Assembly (NCBI RefSeq): GCF_036227605.1
Contig: NZ_CP109487.1
Coordinates: forward strand, 4,042,001-4,106,000
Origin: Streptomyces sp. NBC_01439
GTDB lineage: Bacteria; Actinomycetota; Actinomycetes; Streptomycetales; Streptomycetaceae
Length of the DNA: 64,000 nt
Reading direction: 5' to 3'
Positions within the stretch are counted from its first letter, which is position 1. The number at the start of each line of letters is the position of its first letter. Under the pieces are notes generated by a model. It saw nothing but the letters and a program-made list of their open reading frames with translations, was not told where the DNA came from and made no database searches. Position numbers and translations under genes: made by a program. This document shows positions 1-8,381 of the stretch, piece after piece.

Positions 1-283
1 GCTCCTGGGCCCAGCGGATGGCCACCCACTCGGGTGAGAACCCGGCCAGCGGCCAGAACGCGGCCCGGCCCGGGTCGTCCGCCGCGTGCGCGAGGAGCGC
101 GACGGGCGGCCGCATCCCCTCCTCGGCGGCGAGCGGCAACAGCGCGTCCCCCTCGGGCGGGCCCTCGATCAGCACCGCTTCGGGCCGAGCCGTCTCCAGG
201 GCCGCCCGCACGGCACGGGCCGATCCCGGCCCGTGGTGCCGTACGCCCAGCAGCAGCGGACCCTTCGTCGGGCTCGGGCTCAT
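1..283 (-). CDS. DUF5682 family protein, N-terminal part (runs off window)
   Basis: Only the first 94 codons are inside the window. Reading leftward from ATG 283 the protein begins MSPSPTKGPLLLGVRHHGPG and continues with a segment containing LIEGPPEGDALLPL; this GVRHHGPG...EGPPEGD pattern is how I recognise DUF5682 family proteins. The start overlaps the stop of the ATPase gene by four bases (ATGA), so the two are translationally coupled and belong to one operon. In other actinomycetes this family sits between a MoxR-type ATPase and a VWA-domain protein, which would lie beyond the left edge. The biochemical function of the family is unknown. Confidence 0.85.
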   Translation of the reverse strand, partial: MSPSPTKGPLLLGVRHHGPGSARAVRAALETARPEAVLIEGPPEGDALLPLAAEEGMRPPVALLAHAADDPGRAAFWPLAGFSPEWVAIRWAQE

Positions 284-1386
284 ACGGTCACCTCCCGGCA
301 GGCCCGGTAGAAGTCCTTCCAGCCGTCGCGCTCGCGGACCACTGCCTCGAGGTACTCCTGCCAGACCACCTTGTCGGCCGCCGGGTCCCGGACCACGGCG
401 CCGAGGATCCCGGCGGCCACGTCGGAGGGGCGCAGGACGCCGTCCCCGAAGTGGGCGGCCAGGGCCAGGCCGCCGGTGACGACGGAGATGGCCTCTGCGG
501 TGGACAGCGTGCCGCTGGGCGACTTCACCTTCGTACGGCCGTCGTCGGTGACGCCGTCGCGCAGCTCGCGGAAGACGGTGACGACGCGGCGGATCTCCTC
601 CAGGCCCTCGGGCGCGGCCGGCAGGTCGAGGGCGCGGCCCATCTGGTCGACGCGGCGGGCGACGATGTCGACCTCGGCGTCGGCGGTGGCGGGCAGGGGC
701 AGCACCACGGTGTTGAAGCGGCGGCGCAGTGCGCTGGAGAGCTCGTTCACCCCGCGGTCGCGGTCGTTGGCGGTGGCAATGAGGTTGAAGCCGCGCACGG
801 CCTGCACCTCTTCGCCGAGCTCCGGTATCGGGAGGGTCTTCTCGGACAGGACGGTGATGAGGGTGTCCTGGACGTCGGCGGGGATGCGGGTGAGCTCCTC
901 GACGCGGGCGGTCATGCCGTCGGCCATCGCCCGCATGACCGGGCTGGGGACGAGCGCCTCGCGGCTGGGGCCGTGGGCGAGCAGCCGGGCGTAGTTCCAG
1001 CCGTACCGGATGGCTTCCTCGGGGGTGCCGGCGGTGCCCTGGACGAGGAGGGTGGAGTCTCCGCTGACGGCGGCCGCGAGGTGTTCGGACACCCAGGTCT
1101 TGGCGGTGCCGGGGACGCCCAGAAGGAGCAGGGCGCGGTCGGTGGCCAGGGTGGTGACGGCCACTTCGACGATGCGGCGCGGCCCCACGTACTTGGGGGT
1201 GATCACCGTGCCGTCGTCGAGCGTGCCGCCGAGCAGGTACGTGGCGACGGCCCACGGGGAGAGCTTCCAGCGGGTCGGGCGGGGCCGGTCGTCGGCGGCC
1301 GCCAGGGCTTTCAGTTCGTGTGCGAAGGCGTCTTCGGCGTGCGGTCGCAGAGCCTCTGCTCGCTGCTCGTTCTCGGGCGTGGTCAT
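280..1386 (-). CDS. MoxR-type AAA+ ATPase
   Basis: A 368-residue AAA+ protein. Walker A is GVPGTAKT near residue 90; an acidic stretch around residue 175 stands where Walker B is expected; NLIATANDRDRG provides sensor 1, and ELSSALRRRFN the arginine-finger region. MoxR ATPases are thought to act as chaperones that remodel partner proteins, often together with VWA-domain proteins. The gene is first in a leftward operon with the DUF5682 gene (ATGA overlap) and is divergent from the SWIM and DUF5691 genes. The start has a strong upstream GGAGGGGG Shine-Dalgarno. The upstream region carries a DNA-damage-type promoter motif. Family assignment is firm; the substrate is unknown. Confidence 0.92.
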   Translation of the reverse strand: MTTPENEQRAEALRPHAEDAFAHELKALAAADDRPRPTRWKLSPWAVATYLLGGTLDDGTVITPKYVGPRRIVEVAVTTLATDRALLLLGVPGTAKTWVSEHLAAAVSGDSTLLVQGTAGTPEEAIRYGWNYARLLAHGPSREALVPSPVMRAMADGMTARVEELTRIPADVQDTLITVLSEKTLPIPELGEEVQAVRGFNLIATANDRDRGVNELSSALRRRFNTVVLPLPATADAEVDIVARRVDQMGRALDLPAAPEGLEEIRRVVTVFRELRDGVTDDGRTKVKSPSGTLSTAEAISVVTGGLALAAHFGDGVLRPSDVAAGILGAVVRDPAADKVVWQEYLEAVVRERDGWKDFYRACREVTV

Positions 1387-1430
1387 GGTCCCCCTCCAAA
1401 GCTCGGCAGCCGCTCCCGACTGCTGACTCC

Positions 1431-1453
1431 ACGGTGCACCACGCCACTGACAA
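1431..1453 (-). promoter_or_regulatory. PafBC/RecA-NDp-like promoter for the ATPase operon
   Basis: On the minus strand TTGTCAGTG (1453-1445) is followed after 8 bases by CACCGT (1436-1431). This matches the mycobacterial RecA-independent DNA-damage promoter consensus tTGTCRgtg-N8-TAnnnT except for one base of the -10 element. It is the mirror image of the plus-strand motif at 1491-1513; the 11 bases GCCACTGACAA (1443-1453) and TTGTCAGTGGC (1491-1501) form a perfect inverted repeat. Confidence 0.6.
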
Positions 1454-1490
1454 CGGACCCTGCCGATAGCGTTGTTGCTGGTCAGAGCGA

Positions 1491-1513
1491 TTGTCAGTGG
1501 CGGTCTCTACGGT
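1491..1513 (+). promoter_or_regulatory. PafBC/RecA-NDp-like promoter for the SWIM operon
   Basis: TTGTCAGTG (1491-1499), an 8-base spacer, then TACGGT (1508-1513): an exact fit to tTGTCRgtg-N8-TAnnnT, the promoter class that PafBC activates on DNA damage in mycobacteria. Transcription would start 6-8 bases after the -10 element, on or next to the A of ATG 1521. That gene has no Shine-Dalgarno, so a leaderless mRNA is predicted. Confidence 0.7.
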
Positions 1514-1520
1514 TGTTCAC

Positions 1521-2861
1521 ATGACTGATCAGGGGGACCGCTGGACAGCGGAGCAGGTATTGGATCTGGCTCCTGACGATGCCTCACGCAAGGCGGGGGG
1601 CAGACTCGGCGGGGCGGGACCGTGGTCGCAGATCGGAGGTTCCGCTTCCGGTTCTGTGTGGGGCTTGTGCAAGGGCAGCGGCAGCAAGCCGTACCGCACG
1701 GTCGTGGACCTCACGGGCCCCGCGTACAAGTGCTCCTGCCCGAGCCGGAAGTTCCCCTGCAAGCACGCCCTGGGGCTGTTGCTGCTCTGGTCGGCCGAGG
1801 GGGTCGGCGAGCCGGGCGAGGCTCCGGAGTGGGCCGCGCAGTGGCTGGCGGACCGGGCGGCCAAGGCCGCTCGGCCGCTCGGCGGGAGGGCCGCGCCGGT
1901 CGACGAGGAGGGGGCCCGGAAGCGGGCCGAGCGGCGGGCGGCGCGCGTCGGCGCGGGCGTCGCCGAGCTGGAACAGCGGCTGGCCGATCTACTGCGCGGC
2001 GGCCTCGCGGGCCAGGAGCAGGTGGGATACGCGGGGTGGGAGGAGACCGCGGCCCGCATGGTCGACGCCCAGGCGCCCGGACTGGCCTCCCGGGTAAGGG
2101 AGTTGGGGACGATACCCAGTTGCGGCCCCGGCTGGCCGGCCCGGATGCTGGAGGAGGCGGCGCTGCTGCACCTGCTCGACCGGGCGTGGCTGGGGTTGGC
2201 CGGGCTGCCGGAAGAGCTGGCGGCGACGGTGCGCAGCCGCGTGGGACTGCCGGCCTCCGGGGAGGGGGAGGCCGTACGGGACCGGTGGCTGGTGCTCGCC
2301 CAGTACGACACGGTCTCGCCGGACGGTCGGCTCACCACCCGCCGGATATGGCTGCACGGGCTGGCGGGCGGGCGGCCCGCCCTGGTGCTGGACTTCGGAC
2401 CGCCGGGGCGGCCACCGGGGCTGGCACTGCCGGTGGGGCGGGTGCTGGAGGCGGAGGTGCACTTCCGGCCCGGGTCGGCGGGGCTGCGGGCGGACCTCGG
2501 TGAGAGGTTCGCGGCAGCTGCGCCGTGCGCGGGGGTTCCGGCCGGGGTGAGCACGGGGGCGGCCCTGGAGGCGTACGGGGAGGCCCTGCGGCAGGACCCG
2601 TGGCTGGAGTCCTGGCCGGTGGTGCTCGGTCCGGTGGTTCCGATACCGGGAGAGCTCGGCTGGCAGCTGGCGGACGCGGAGGGCACCTCCGCCCTGCCGG
2701 TGCCCCTCACCGGGGGCGGCCGCTCCCGCGGGGGGCTTTGGCAGCTGGCTGCGTTGTCGGGCGGAGGCCCGGTGACGGTGTTCGGCGAGTGCGGGCACCG
2801 CGGCTTCACCCCTCTGACGGCCTGGCAGCCGGGCTCGACCGAGCCCGTCGCCCTGTCCTGA
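1521..2861 (+). CDS. SWIM zinc finger family protein
   Basis: A 446-residue protein from ATG 1521. An earlier in-frame start at 1491 would lie inside the promoter motif, so the later one is preferred. The SWIM motif is clear near residues 63-75: YKCSCPSRKFPCKHALG gives the C-x-C...C-x-H zinc ligands. SWIM domains bind zinc and are proposed to contact DNA or protein. The rest of the protein is Ala/Arg/Gly-rich with no catalytic motif I can name. It is the first gene of a rightward operon with the DUF5691 gene and is divergent from the MoxR-type ATPase. The promoter context suggests induction by DNA damage and leaderless translation. Confidence 0.9.
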   Translation: MTDQGDRWTAEQVLDLAPDDASRKAGGRLGGAGPWSQIGGSASGSVWGLCKGSGSKPYRTVVDLTGPAYKCSCPSRKFPCKHALGLLLLWSAEGVGEPGEAPEWAAQWLADRAAKAARPLGGRAAPVDEEGARKRAERRAARVGAGVAELEQRLADLLRGGLAGQEQVGYAGWEETAARMVDAQAPGLASRVRELGTIPSCGPGWPARMLEEAALLHLLDRAWLGLAGLPEELAATVRSRVGLPASGEGEAVRDRWLVLAQYDTVSPDGRLTTRRIWLHGLAGGRPALVLDFGPPGRPPGLALPVGRVLEAEVHFRPGSAGLRADLGERFAAAAPCAGVPAGVSTGAALEAYGEALRQDPWLESWPVVLGPVVPIPGELGWQLADAEGTSALPVPLTGGGRSRGGLWQLAALSGGGPVTVFGECGHRGFTPLTAWQPGSTEPVALS

Positions 2862-3122
2862 TCAGGAACGGAAACAAAGAACACATCGCTGGGGGCCTGG
2901 GGGGGCCTGTGCCGTCACGCGGGGGCGGCGAGGAAACGTGCGGCGCCGGGGGCTCCGCACGCGGAACGACGACGAGCCGGGGGGCTTGCATGAATGACAA
3001 CCACGCCAGCTGAACGCGAGCAGGCATACGGGGACATCGACAGCTCCGGTCCCGTGGAGGGGGCGGGACCGGAGCCCATGACGCGACGGACGACCGACGA
3101 CGAGGGACTAGGGAGGGGCCCG

Positions 3123-4706
3123 ATGGACAAGAGTGACGAGGGGTACGGGGAGTGGGAGGAGCTGGTCGCCGCCGCGCTGCTGGGCACCGAGCGGCGCCGG
3201 GGCGGGGGTCCGGCGGGCTCTCCGGAGGCGCTGCTGGACGCGGCGGCCGTGCACGCCGTACGGCGCCGGGCCGGGCTGCGCCCGGCCGAGGCCGGGCCGC
3301 GCCCAGAGCCCGCGCCCCGGGACCCCCGGCCGGCGCCACCGGAGGCGGCCGGCCACAGGCTCGCGCAGCTGCTGGCCGGCCGCAGCGGCCCGGTCAACGG
3401 CGGCGGGCGGCGCGGGACCGCCCCGGACCTGACGGAGCTGCTGCCCCAGTGGCTGGCCGCCGCCGCGCGGCACGGCTACCGCTCGCCGGCCGCACTCGTA
3501 CCGGCGCTGCTGGACGCGGCCCGGGCCCGTACGGACCTGCGGCCGCAGGCCTTGGCCCTGGCGGGGACGCGGGGACTGTGGCTGGCGCGGATGAATCCGG
3601 ACTGGCGGTTCGCCCTGCGCGGCGGTTCGGGCGGCACCGGGGAACTGCCGGAGGTGACGGACCGGGCGGCGGTGGAACGGCTGTGGCAGGAGGGACTGTT
3701 CGCGGAGCGGGTGGCCCTGCTCGGAGCCGTCCGGGCCCACGAGGCTGCGGCCGCGCCGCGGCTGCTGATGACGACCTGGGCCACCGAACGGGCCGAGGAC
3801 CGGCTGATGTTCCTCGATTCGCTGAGGGTCGGGCTGTCCGCGGGGGACGAGCCCTTCCTGGAGGCGGCGTTGGGTGACCGCAGCCGCAATGTCCGTGCCA
3901 CGGCCGCCGAATTGCTGTCGGCGCTGCCGGACTCGGCGCTGGCCGGACGGATGGCCGAGCGCGCACTGGCCTGCGTGGGCCCCGAAGGGGTGACGCCGCC
4001 GGCCGAGTGCGATGCGGGGATGCTCCGCGACGGGGTGGTCAAGCGGCCGCCCGCCGGACGCGGGGAACGTGCCTGGTGGCTCGGCCAGTTGGTGGAGGCT
4101 GCGCCACTGTCGTGCTGGCGGGAGCGGTTCGGGGGGCTCGGCCCGGCGGAGATCGTGGCGCTGCCGGTGGCCGCGGGCGACGGCTGGACGGAGGAGCTGC
4201 ACGCGGCGTGGTGCCGGGCCGCCGTGCGCCAGCGCGACGCGCCGTGGTCGCGGGCCCTGCTCGGCCCGGCGTCCGCGCCGCCCGCAGCGGGCCCGGGAAC
4301 GGCCTCGCTCGCGGAGCGGGCCAAGCTGCTGGAGACCCTCCCGCACGCGGAACGGGCGGAGTGGGTGGCGGAGTTCATACGGGCCCACGGACTGTCGGAA
4401 GCGTTCCAACTGCTCGGGGTGTGCGTCGTGCCGTGGGCGGGCGCGCTGGGCCAAGCGGTCGTGGACGCACTGGACACCGCCCGCGACGCCGGCAGCTACC
4501 CGTGGAGCTTCAGCGGGGTAATGGGCCTCGCGGAGCGCTGCCTCGACCCCGCAGAAGCGGGCCGGCTGGAGGCCCTGACCACGGCCGTGGAGGACCTGCC
4601 GGACGCTGCTCCCGGCGCAGCCGCGTACTGGGCCGAGGCGTTCCAGCGGCTCGTCTCGACCCTTCGCCTCCGCGCGGCGATGCTGGCCGAACTGGCCCCG
4701 GCCTAG
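3123..4706 (+). CDS. DUF5691 domain-containing protein
   Basis: A 527-residue protein starting MDKSDEGYGEWEELVAAALL, followed by GTERR; this opening is typical of the DUF5691 proteins encoded next to SWIM proteins. ATG 3123 has a GGGAGGGG Shine-Dalgarno; in-frame ATGs at 2994 and 3078 are alternatives. The body is helical and Leu/Ala-rich. A segment around residues 220-290 (VALLGAVRAHEAAAAPRLL, then LGDRSRNVRATAAELLSALP) looks like HEAT-type helical repeats, suggesting a scaffold. No catalytic motif was found. It follows the SWIM gene after about 260 bp and is probably part of the same MoxR-linked system. Confidence 0.85.
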   Translation: MDKSDEGYGEWEELVAAALLGTERRRGGGPAGSPEALLDAAAVHAVRRRAGLRPAEAGPRPEPAPRDPRPAPPEAAGHRLAQLLAGRSGPVNGGGRRGTAPDLTELLPQWLAAAARHGYRSPAALVPALLDAARARTDLRPQALALAGTRGLWLARMNPDWRFALRGGSGGTGELPEVTDRAAVERLWQEGLFAERVALLGAVRAHEAAAAPRLLMTTWATERAEDRLMFLDSLRVGLSAGDEPFLEAALGDRSRNVRATAAELLSALPDSALAGRMAERALACVGPEGVTPPAECDAGMLRDGVVKRPPAGRGERAWWLGQLVEAAPLSCWRERFGGLGPAEIVALPVAAGDGWTEELHAAWCRAAVRQRDAPWSRALLGPASAPPAAGPGTASLAERAKLLETLPHAERAEWVAEFIRAHGLSEAFQLLGVCVVPWAGALGQAVVDALDTARDAGSYPWSFSGVMGLAERCLDPAEAGRLEALTTAVEDLPDAAPGAAAYWAEAFQRLVSTLRLRAAMLAELAPA

Positions 4707-4800
4707 CCCGTCCCTTCCGGATCTCGCCGGACGAGCCCGGGACGTCCGGTGCGGTGCACCCTCCACCAGCTACCGCCGGGAGGGGATCCGGACGGAACGA

Positions 4801-4845
4801 CGTCCTCGAGCGGGGCGTCCTCGAGCGGGGCGTCCTCGAGCGGGC
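4801..4845. repeat. Three 15-bp tandem repeats in the gap 4707-5080
   Basis: The unit CGTCCTCGAGCGGGG occurs at 4801-4815 and 4816-4830, and at 4831-4845 with only the last base changed. It lies in the 374-bp gap between two convergent genes (DUF5691 and the cobalamin mutase subunit). I see no gene in this gap. A weak imperfect hairpin at about 4848-4869 could serve as a terminator. Confidence 0.85.
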
Positions 4846-5080
4846 CCGGCCGGATCCTGAAGGACGGCCCGGTCCGGCGCCGGCCGGGGGGCCGCGCCGC
4901 AGGAACCGAGGGCTGGGGCCTCCGATCCGGGGTCCGTGCCCCGAACGCCGGCGAGGCCGCATGTACGCCTGCTGGCGTCGCACGGATGCCGGGGCTCCGC
5001 GCGACACCCCGCGCCGCAACGGCTCGCGGGGCGCGGCACGGCGCAGTCACGCCGCCCGACCCCTGCCGAACCGCCGGAGG

Positions 5081-5482
5081 CTACTGACGGACGTGGGCGC
5101 GGACCCAGTCCACGATGGCGGTCGTCGTCGCGCCCGGCGTGAAGATCTCGGCCACGCCCTTCTCCTTCAGGGGGGCGATGTCGTCCTCCGGGATGATGCC
5201 GCCGCCGAAGACCTTGATGTCCTCCGCGTCGCGCTCCTTGAGGAGTTCCAGCACGCGCGCGAAGAGCGTGTTGTGCGCGCCGGAGAGGATCGAGAGGCCG
5301 ATCGCGTCGGCGTCCTCCTGGATGGCGGTGTCCACGATCTGCTCGGGGGTCTGGTGGAGGCCGGTGTAGATGACCTCCATGCCCGCGTCCCGCAGCGCCC
5401 GCGCGATCACCTTGGCCCCGCGGTCGTGGCCGTCGAGACCCGGCTTGGCCACCACCACACGGATCGGACCGGTCACACCCAT
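5081..5482 (-). CDS. icmB: Cobalamin-binding mutase small subunit (isobutyryl-CoA mutase type)
   Basis: A 133-residue stand-alone B12-binding domain. LDGHDRG carries the DxHxxG motif whose His is the lower axial cobalt ligand. Further B12-domain segments are [11 protein letters not shown] and [10 protein letters not shown]. The start is ATG 5482 ([15 protein letters not shown]); an upstream in-frame ATG would add 35 unrelated residues. Such subunits pair with a separate large mutase subunit to interconvert isobutyryl-CoA and n-butyryl-CoA, or methylmalonyl-CoA and succinyl-CoA. The length and the neighbouring lipase and helicase agree with what I recall for S. coelicolor icmB. The large-subunit partner is not in the window, so isobutyryl versus methylmalonyl specificity is inferred. 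Confidence 0.8.
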   Translation of the reverse strand: MGVTGPIRVVVAKPGLDGHDRGAKVIARALRDAGMEVIYTGLHQTPEQIVDTAIQEDADAIGLSILSGAHNTLFARVLELLKERDAEDIKVFGGGIIPEDDIAPLKEKGVAEIFTPGATTTAIVDWVRAHVRQ

Positions 5483-5656
5483 CGCACTGCCTCCCGAGTG
5501 AACGAACGTTAAGTACAGCATCGCGCACGCCGCCGTTTCGCGGTCAATCACGAGGGGGAAATCACACGTGGGACGGCATTGCGCCACCGTGCCGGCAGCC
5601 GCACGGCACGGTGGTGCGAGCGCCGCGATCCCGCAGAGGCTCAGGGGAGGCCGTCA

Positions 5657-6436
5657 ATGGGGCTGTCCATACCCATGTCCATGCCCTTGTCCGGCGCCGC
5701 GCTGCGGGCCGGTGCTCTCGAGATAGTGGTGTTCGGCGGGCACCTCCTGCTGTATCCCACCGGAGTGTGCCAGGAGAAGGTCACCACCCGTCCGCCCGCG
5801 ACACGGCCGCCGGTCCTCCTTCTCCACGGGTTCACCGACAACCGGTCCGTCTTCGTCCTGCTGCGCCGCGCCCTCGGGGCGGGAGGTCGGCACGTGGAGG
5901 CGTACAACTACTCGCCCTTCACCCTCGACCTGCGCGTCACCGCCCGTCATCTCGCCCGGCGCGTCGAGGAGCTGTGCGAGCGCACCGGACAGGAGCGGGT
6001 GGATCTGGTCGGGCACAGCCTGGGCGGGCTCGTCGGCCGGTACTACGTGCAGCGGCTCGGCGGCGACCCGCGGGTCCGGACCCTCGTCACCCTCGGCACC
6101 CCGCATTCCGGCACCCGGGTCGCCCCCTTCATGGACGCGCACCCGCTGATCCGGCAGATCCGCCCGGACTCCGAGGTGCTGACCGAACTCGCCGCTCCGG
6201 CGCCCGGCTGTGCCACACGGTGCGTGGCGTTCTGGAGCGAGTTCGACGCGATCATGACCCCGGTCGCGACCGCGCGGATCGAACACCCGGATTTGTGTGT
6301 GGAGAACGTGCAGGTCACCGGTATCGGACATCTCGCACTAGCCATCCATCCCGCCGTCATCGCGGCGGTCCGGCGCACCCTCGAAGGGCCCGGTCTGGCC
6401 GCCGTCACGGGCTCGGACACCGCCTCCGTCGCCTAG
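5657..6436 (+). CDS. Alpha/beta-hydrolase lipase
   Basis: A 259-residue protein from ATG 5657, which has a good AGGGGAGG Shine-Dalgarno. LLLHGFTDNRSVF supplies the oxyanion-hole region, and DLVGHSLGGLVGRYY contains the GHSLGG nucleophile elbow with the catalytic Ser. An Asp follows in FWSEFDAIMTP, and the His is probably in GIGHLAL. This is the pattern of triacylglycerol lipases related to the LipA/PGAP1-like class. The N-terminus (LSGAALRAGALEIVVFGGHLLLYP) is hydrophobic and may be a signal or membrane anchor, so the enzyme probably acts at or outside the membrane. The natural substrate is unknown. Confidence 0.88.
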   Translation: MGLSIPMSMPLSGAALRAGALEIVVFGGHLLLYPTGVCQEKVTTRPPATRPPVLLLHGFTDNRSVFVLLRRALGAGGRHVEAYNYSPFTLDLRVTARHLARRVEELCERTGQERVDLVGHSLGGLVGRYYVQRLGGDPRVRTLVTLGTPHSGTRVAPFMDAHPLIRQIRPDSEVLTELAAPAPGCATRCVAFWSEFDAIMTPVATARIEHPDLCVENVQVTGIGHLALAIHPAVIAAVRRTLEGPGLAAVTGSDTASVA

Positions 6437-6657
6437 CCGACGAGCAGCCAACAGTCGAACTAATTTCGAACTCAAGGCCAAGGGTCCGCATTTCGACGAC
6501 CGAAAGACGGCCGAATGCCCGGTTCCGGAGATCTGGGGACCCGGCGAAGATTGTCGTGGCGAGTAACCGCCGGGTACAGTCACGCCACTGCTCTCCTCCG
6601 GTGAACCTCGAGTTCCCGGCCACCCAGGCCCCCACTGCCGAGGCGAAAGAGAAGTTG

Positions 6658-8250
6658 GTGAACGACCGCCCCACGTCGGGCCAGTACCCGGATGCCGGGT
6701 ACGACGGCCTTTCCACCACCGCTTTCGCTGGTGACTCGACCTACGTTTCCTATGAAACGCAGGGCCAGGGGGTCAACTACGCCGCCTACGGCTCCTACGA
6801 CACCGGTGCGTACGACACCACCGCGTGGGCCTCGCAGGACAGTTACCCGTCCACGTTCCCGACCCAGGGCGCACTCGAGGACACCACCGGGAGCTGGGAC
6901 GCGAGCGCCTGGAACACGCCGAGCGCGGACTACTCCGGCTACGGGCAGTACCAGCAGCCCTCCTTCGGCTACGACACCACCGGCGAGCAGACCGGACACT
7001 GGGCGATGCCGGGCTACGGCACCACCGGCACCGAGACCGGCGCCTACGACGCCACCGCATGGAACACCGTCGTCGAGACCCCGGCCCAGCCCGAGGCCGC
7101 CTACGTGTACGAGTACCAGCCCGCGCCGGAGCCCGAGCCCGTGCAGCAGGAGTACGCGTACGGGGCGACCACCGTCGGCTACGCCTACGAAGCCACCCAG
7201 GCAGTCGTCATCGACTCCGGGAACCAGAGCGGATTCGAGACCGGTTTCGAGGCCGGTTTCGAGACCGGAGCGGACACGTACAGCGAGACCGCCGTCTTCG
7301 AGGTGCTCTCCGACGAGATGCCTCAGGTCCCCGAGGCGCCTGAGGCACCCGCGGTGCCCGCGGTCCACGACCTCCCCACCCAGGCCATGCCGGTGACCTC
7401 GGCTCCGCGCTCCGCGCGCCGGACCGCCGCCAAGGGCAACGGCAAGGCCGGCGCCGGTGCCAAGGCGAGCAACAGCAGCAAGAGCGGCAGCTCCACCAGC
7501 GGCGGCAACAGCCGTCGCCGCACCCCGGCGAAGCGTTCCGCCTTGCTGACCGTCGCCGTGCCCTCCGCCTGTGTGATGGGCGTCGCGGGTGTCGCGGCCG
7601 CCTCCGTCGGCGGCCTCACCGGCACGGACCGGCCCGCCGAGGAGCCCACCACGATGGCCGCGCCCGACCCGGCTTCGGTGAAACCGGTCGCGGCGAACAC
7701 CAAGCTCGACACCCAGATGGTCGCGCTCAGCGCCGATGCGGGCGACTTCGCCGACCGCGCGAGCCGCACGCAGGAGCGCATCGACCTGCGCGAGCGCCAG
7801 GAAGAAGAAAAGAAGAAGAAGGCGGAGGAGGCCGCGGCCAAGGAGGCCGCCCGCCCCAAGTTCGCCATCCCCGTCCAACAGCACGGCCTGAGCGCCAACT
7901 TCGGCCAGGCCGGCGGCATGTGGATGTCGGTGCACACCGGTATCGATTTCCCGGTCTCCTACGGGACGCCGGTCATGTCGGCCACCGACGGCACCGTGCG
8001 CACCCAGTACAACAGTGCCTACGGGAACATGGCGATAGTGACCGCGCCCGACGGCACCGAGACCTGGTACTGCCACCTCAGCTCGACCAAGATCCGCGGT
8101 GGCAAGGTCAAGGCGGGCGATGTCATCGCCTACTCCGGCAACTCCGGCAACTCCACCGGCCCGCACCTCCACTTCGAGGTCCGGCCCGGCGGCGGGTCCG
8201 CGATCGACCCGCTGCCGTGGCTGCGCAGCCACGGCCTGGACCCGACGTAA
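6658..8250 (+). CDS. Membrane-anchored M23 (LytM) family peptidase
   Basis: About 530 residues. I chose GTG 6658 (VNDRPTSGQYPDAGYD), which follows AAAGAGAAG; GTG 6601 in the same frame is an alternative. Residues 1-250 are a low-complexity Tyr/Gly/Thr/Ser-rich tail. A Lys/Arg-rich stretch precedes one membrane segment at about 293-318 (ALLTVAVPSACVMGVAGVAA). A charged Glu/Lys coiled coil follows at about 345-405, then the peptidase domain. Zinc ligands are in HTGIDF (His about 426) and HLHFE (about 503), with WYCHLS between. M23 enzymes cleave peptidoglycan cross-links. The long cytoplasmic tail suggests recruitment to a septal or polar complex. Substrate is inferred from the family. Confidence 0.9.
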   Translation: MNDRPTSGQYPDAGYDGLSTTAFAGDSTYVSYETQGQGVNYAAYGSYDTGAYDTTAWASQDSYPSTFPTQGALEDTTGSWDASAWNTPSADYSGYGQYQQPSFGYDTTGEQTGHWAMPGYGTTGTETGAYDATAWNTVVETPAQPEAAYVYEYQPAPEPEPVQQEYAYGATTVGYAYEATQAVVIDSGNQSGFETGFEAGFETGADTYSETAVFEVLSDEMPQVPEAPEAPAVPAVHDLPTQAMPVTSAPRSARRTAAKGNGKAGAGAKASNSSKSGSSTSGGNSRRRTPAKRSALLTVAVPSACVMGVAGVAAASVGGLTGTDRPAEEPTTMAAPDPASVKPVAANTKLDTQMVALSADAGDFADRASRTQERIDLRERQEEEKKKKAEEAAAKEAARPKFAIPVQQHGLSANFGQAGGMWMSVHTGIDFPVSYGTPVMSATDGTVRTQYNSAYGNMAIVTAPDGTETWYCHLSSTKIRGGKVKAGDVIAYSGNSGNSTGPHLHFEVRPGGGSAIDPLPWLRSHGLDPT

Positions 8251-8345
8251 CCGACCGGCGCGACCGGCCGGCGCAACCGGCCGGCGTGAGCGCCCGGTAC
8301 GACCGGCCTGCGCATCCGGCCCGACACGCTCCCCCGGCCTGATCG

Positions 8346-8369
8346 CCGCGCGGCCCGAAGGCCGCGCGG
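8346..8369. terminator. Shared terminator between convergent M23 and pcrA genes
   Basis: A perfect 10-bp stem (CCGCGCGGCC / GGCCGCGCGG) closed by a CGAA tetraloop, midway between the two convergent stop codons at 8250 and 8382. Confidence 0.7.
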
Positions 8370-8381
8370 CCGCCCGCCGTC

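Noticed and set aside
5611..6657. N-terminal extension of the M23 peptidase frame to 5611
   Set aside because: The extension runs through the lipase gene in another frame and is Arg/Pro-rich; the GTG at 6658 fits the conserved start.
6437..6657. c-di-AMP (ydaO-type) riboswitch before the M23 gene
   Set aside because: Such switches precede some Streptomyces cell-wall hydrolase genes, but I could not find the conserved core segments in this 220-bp leader.
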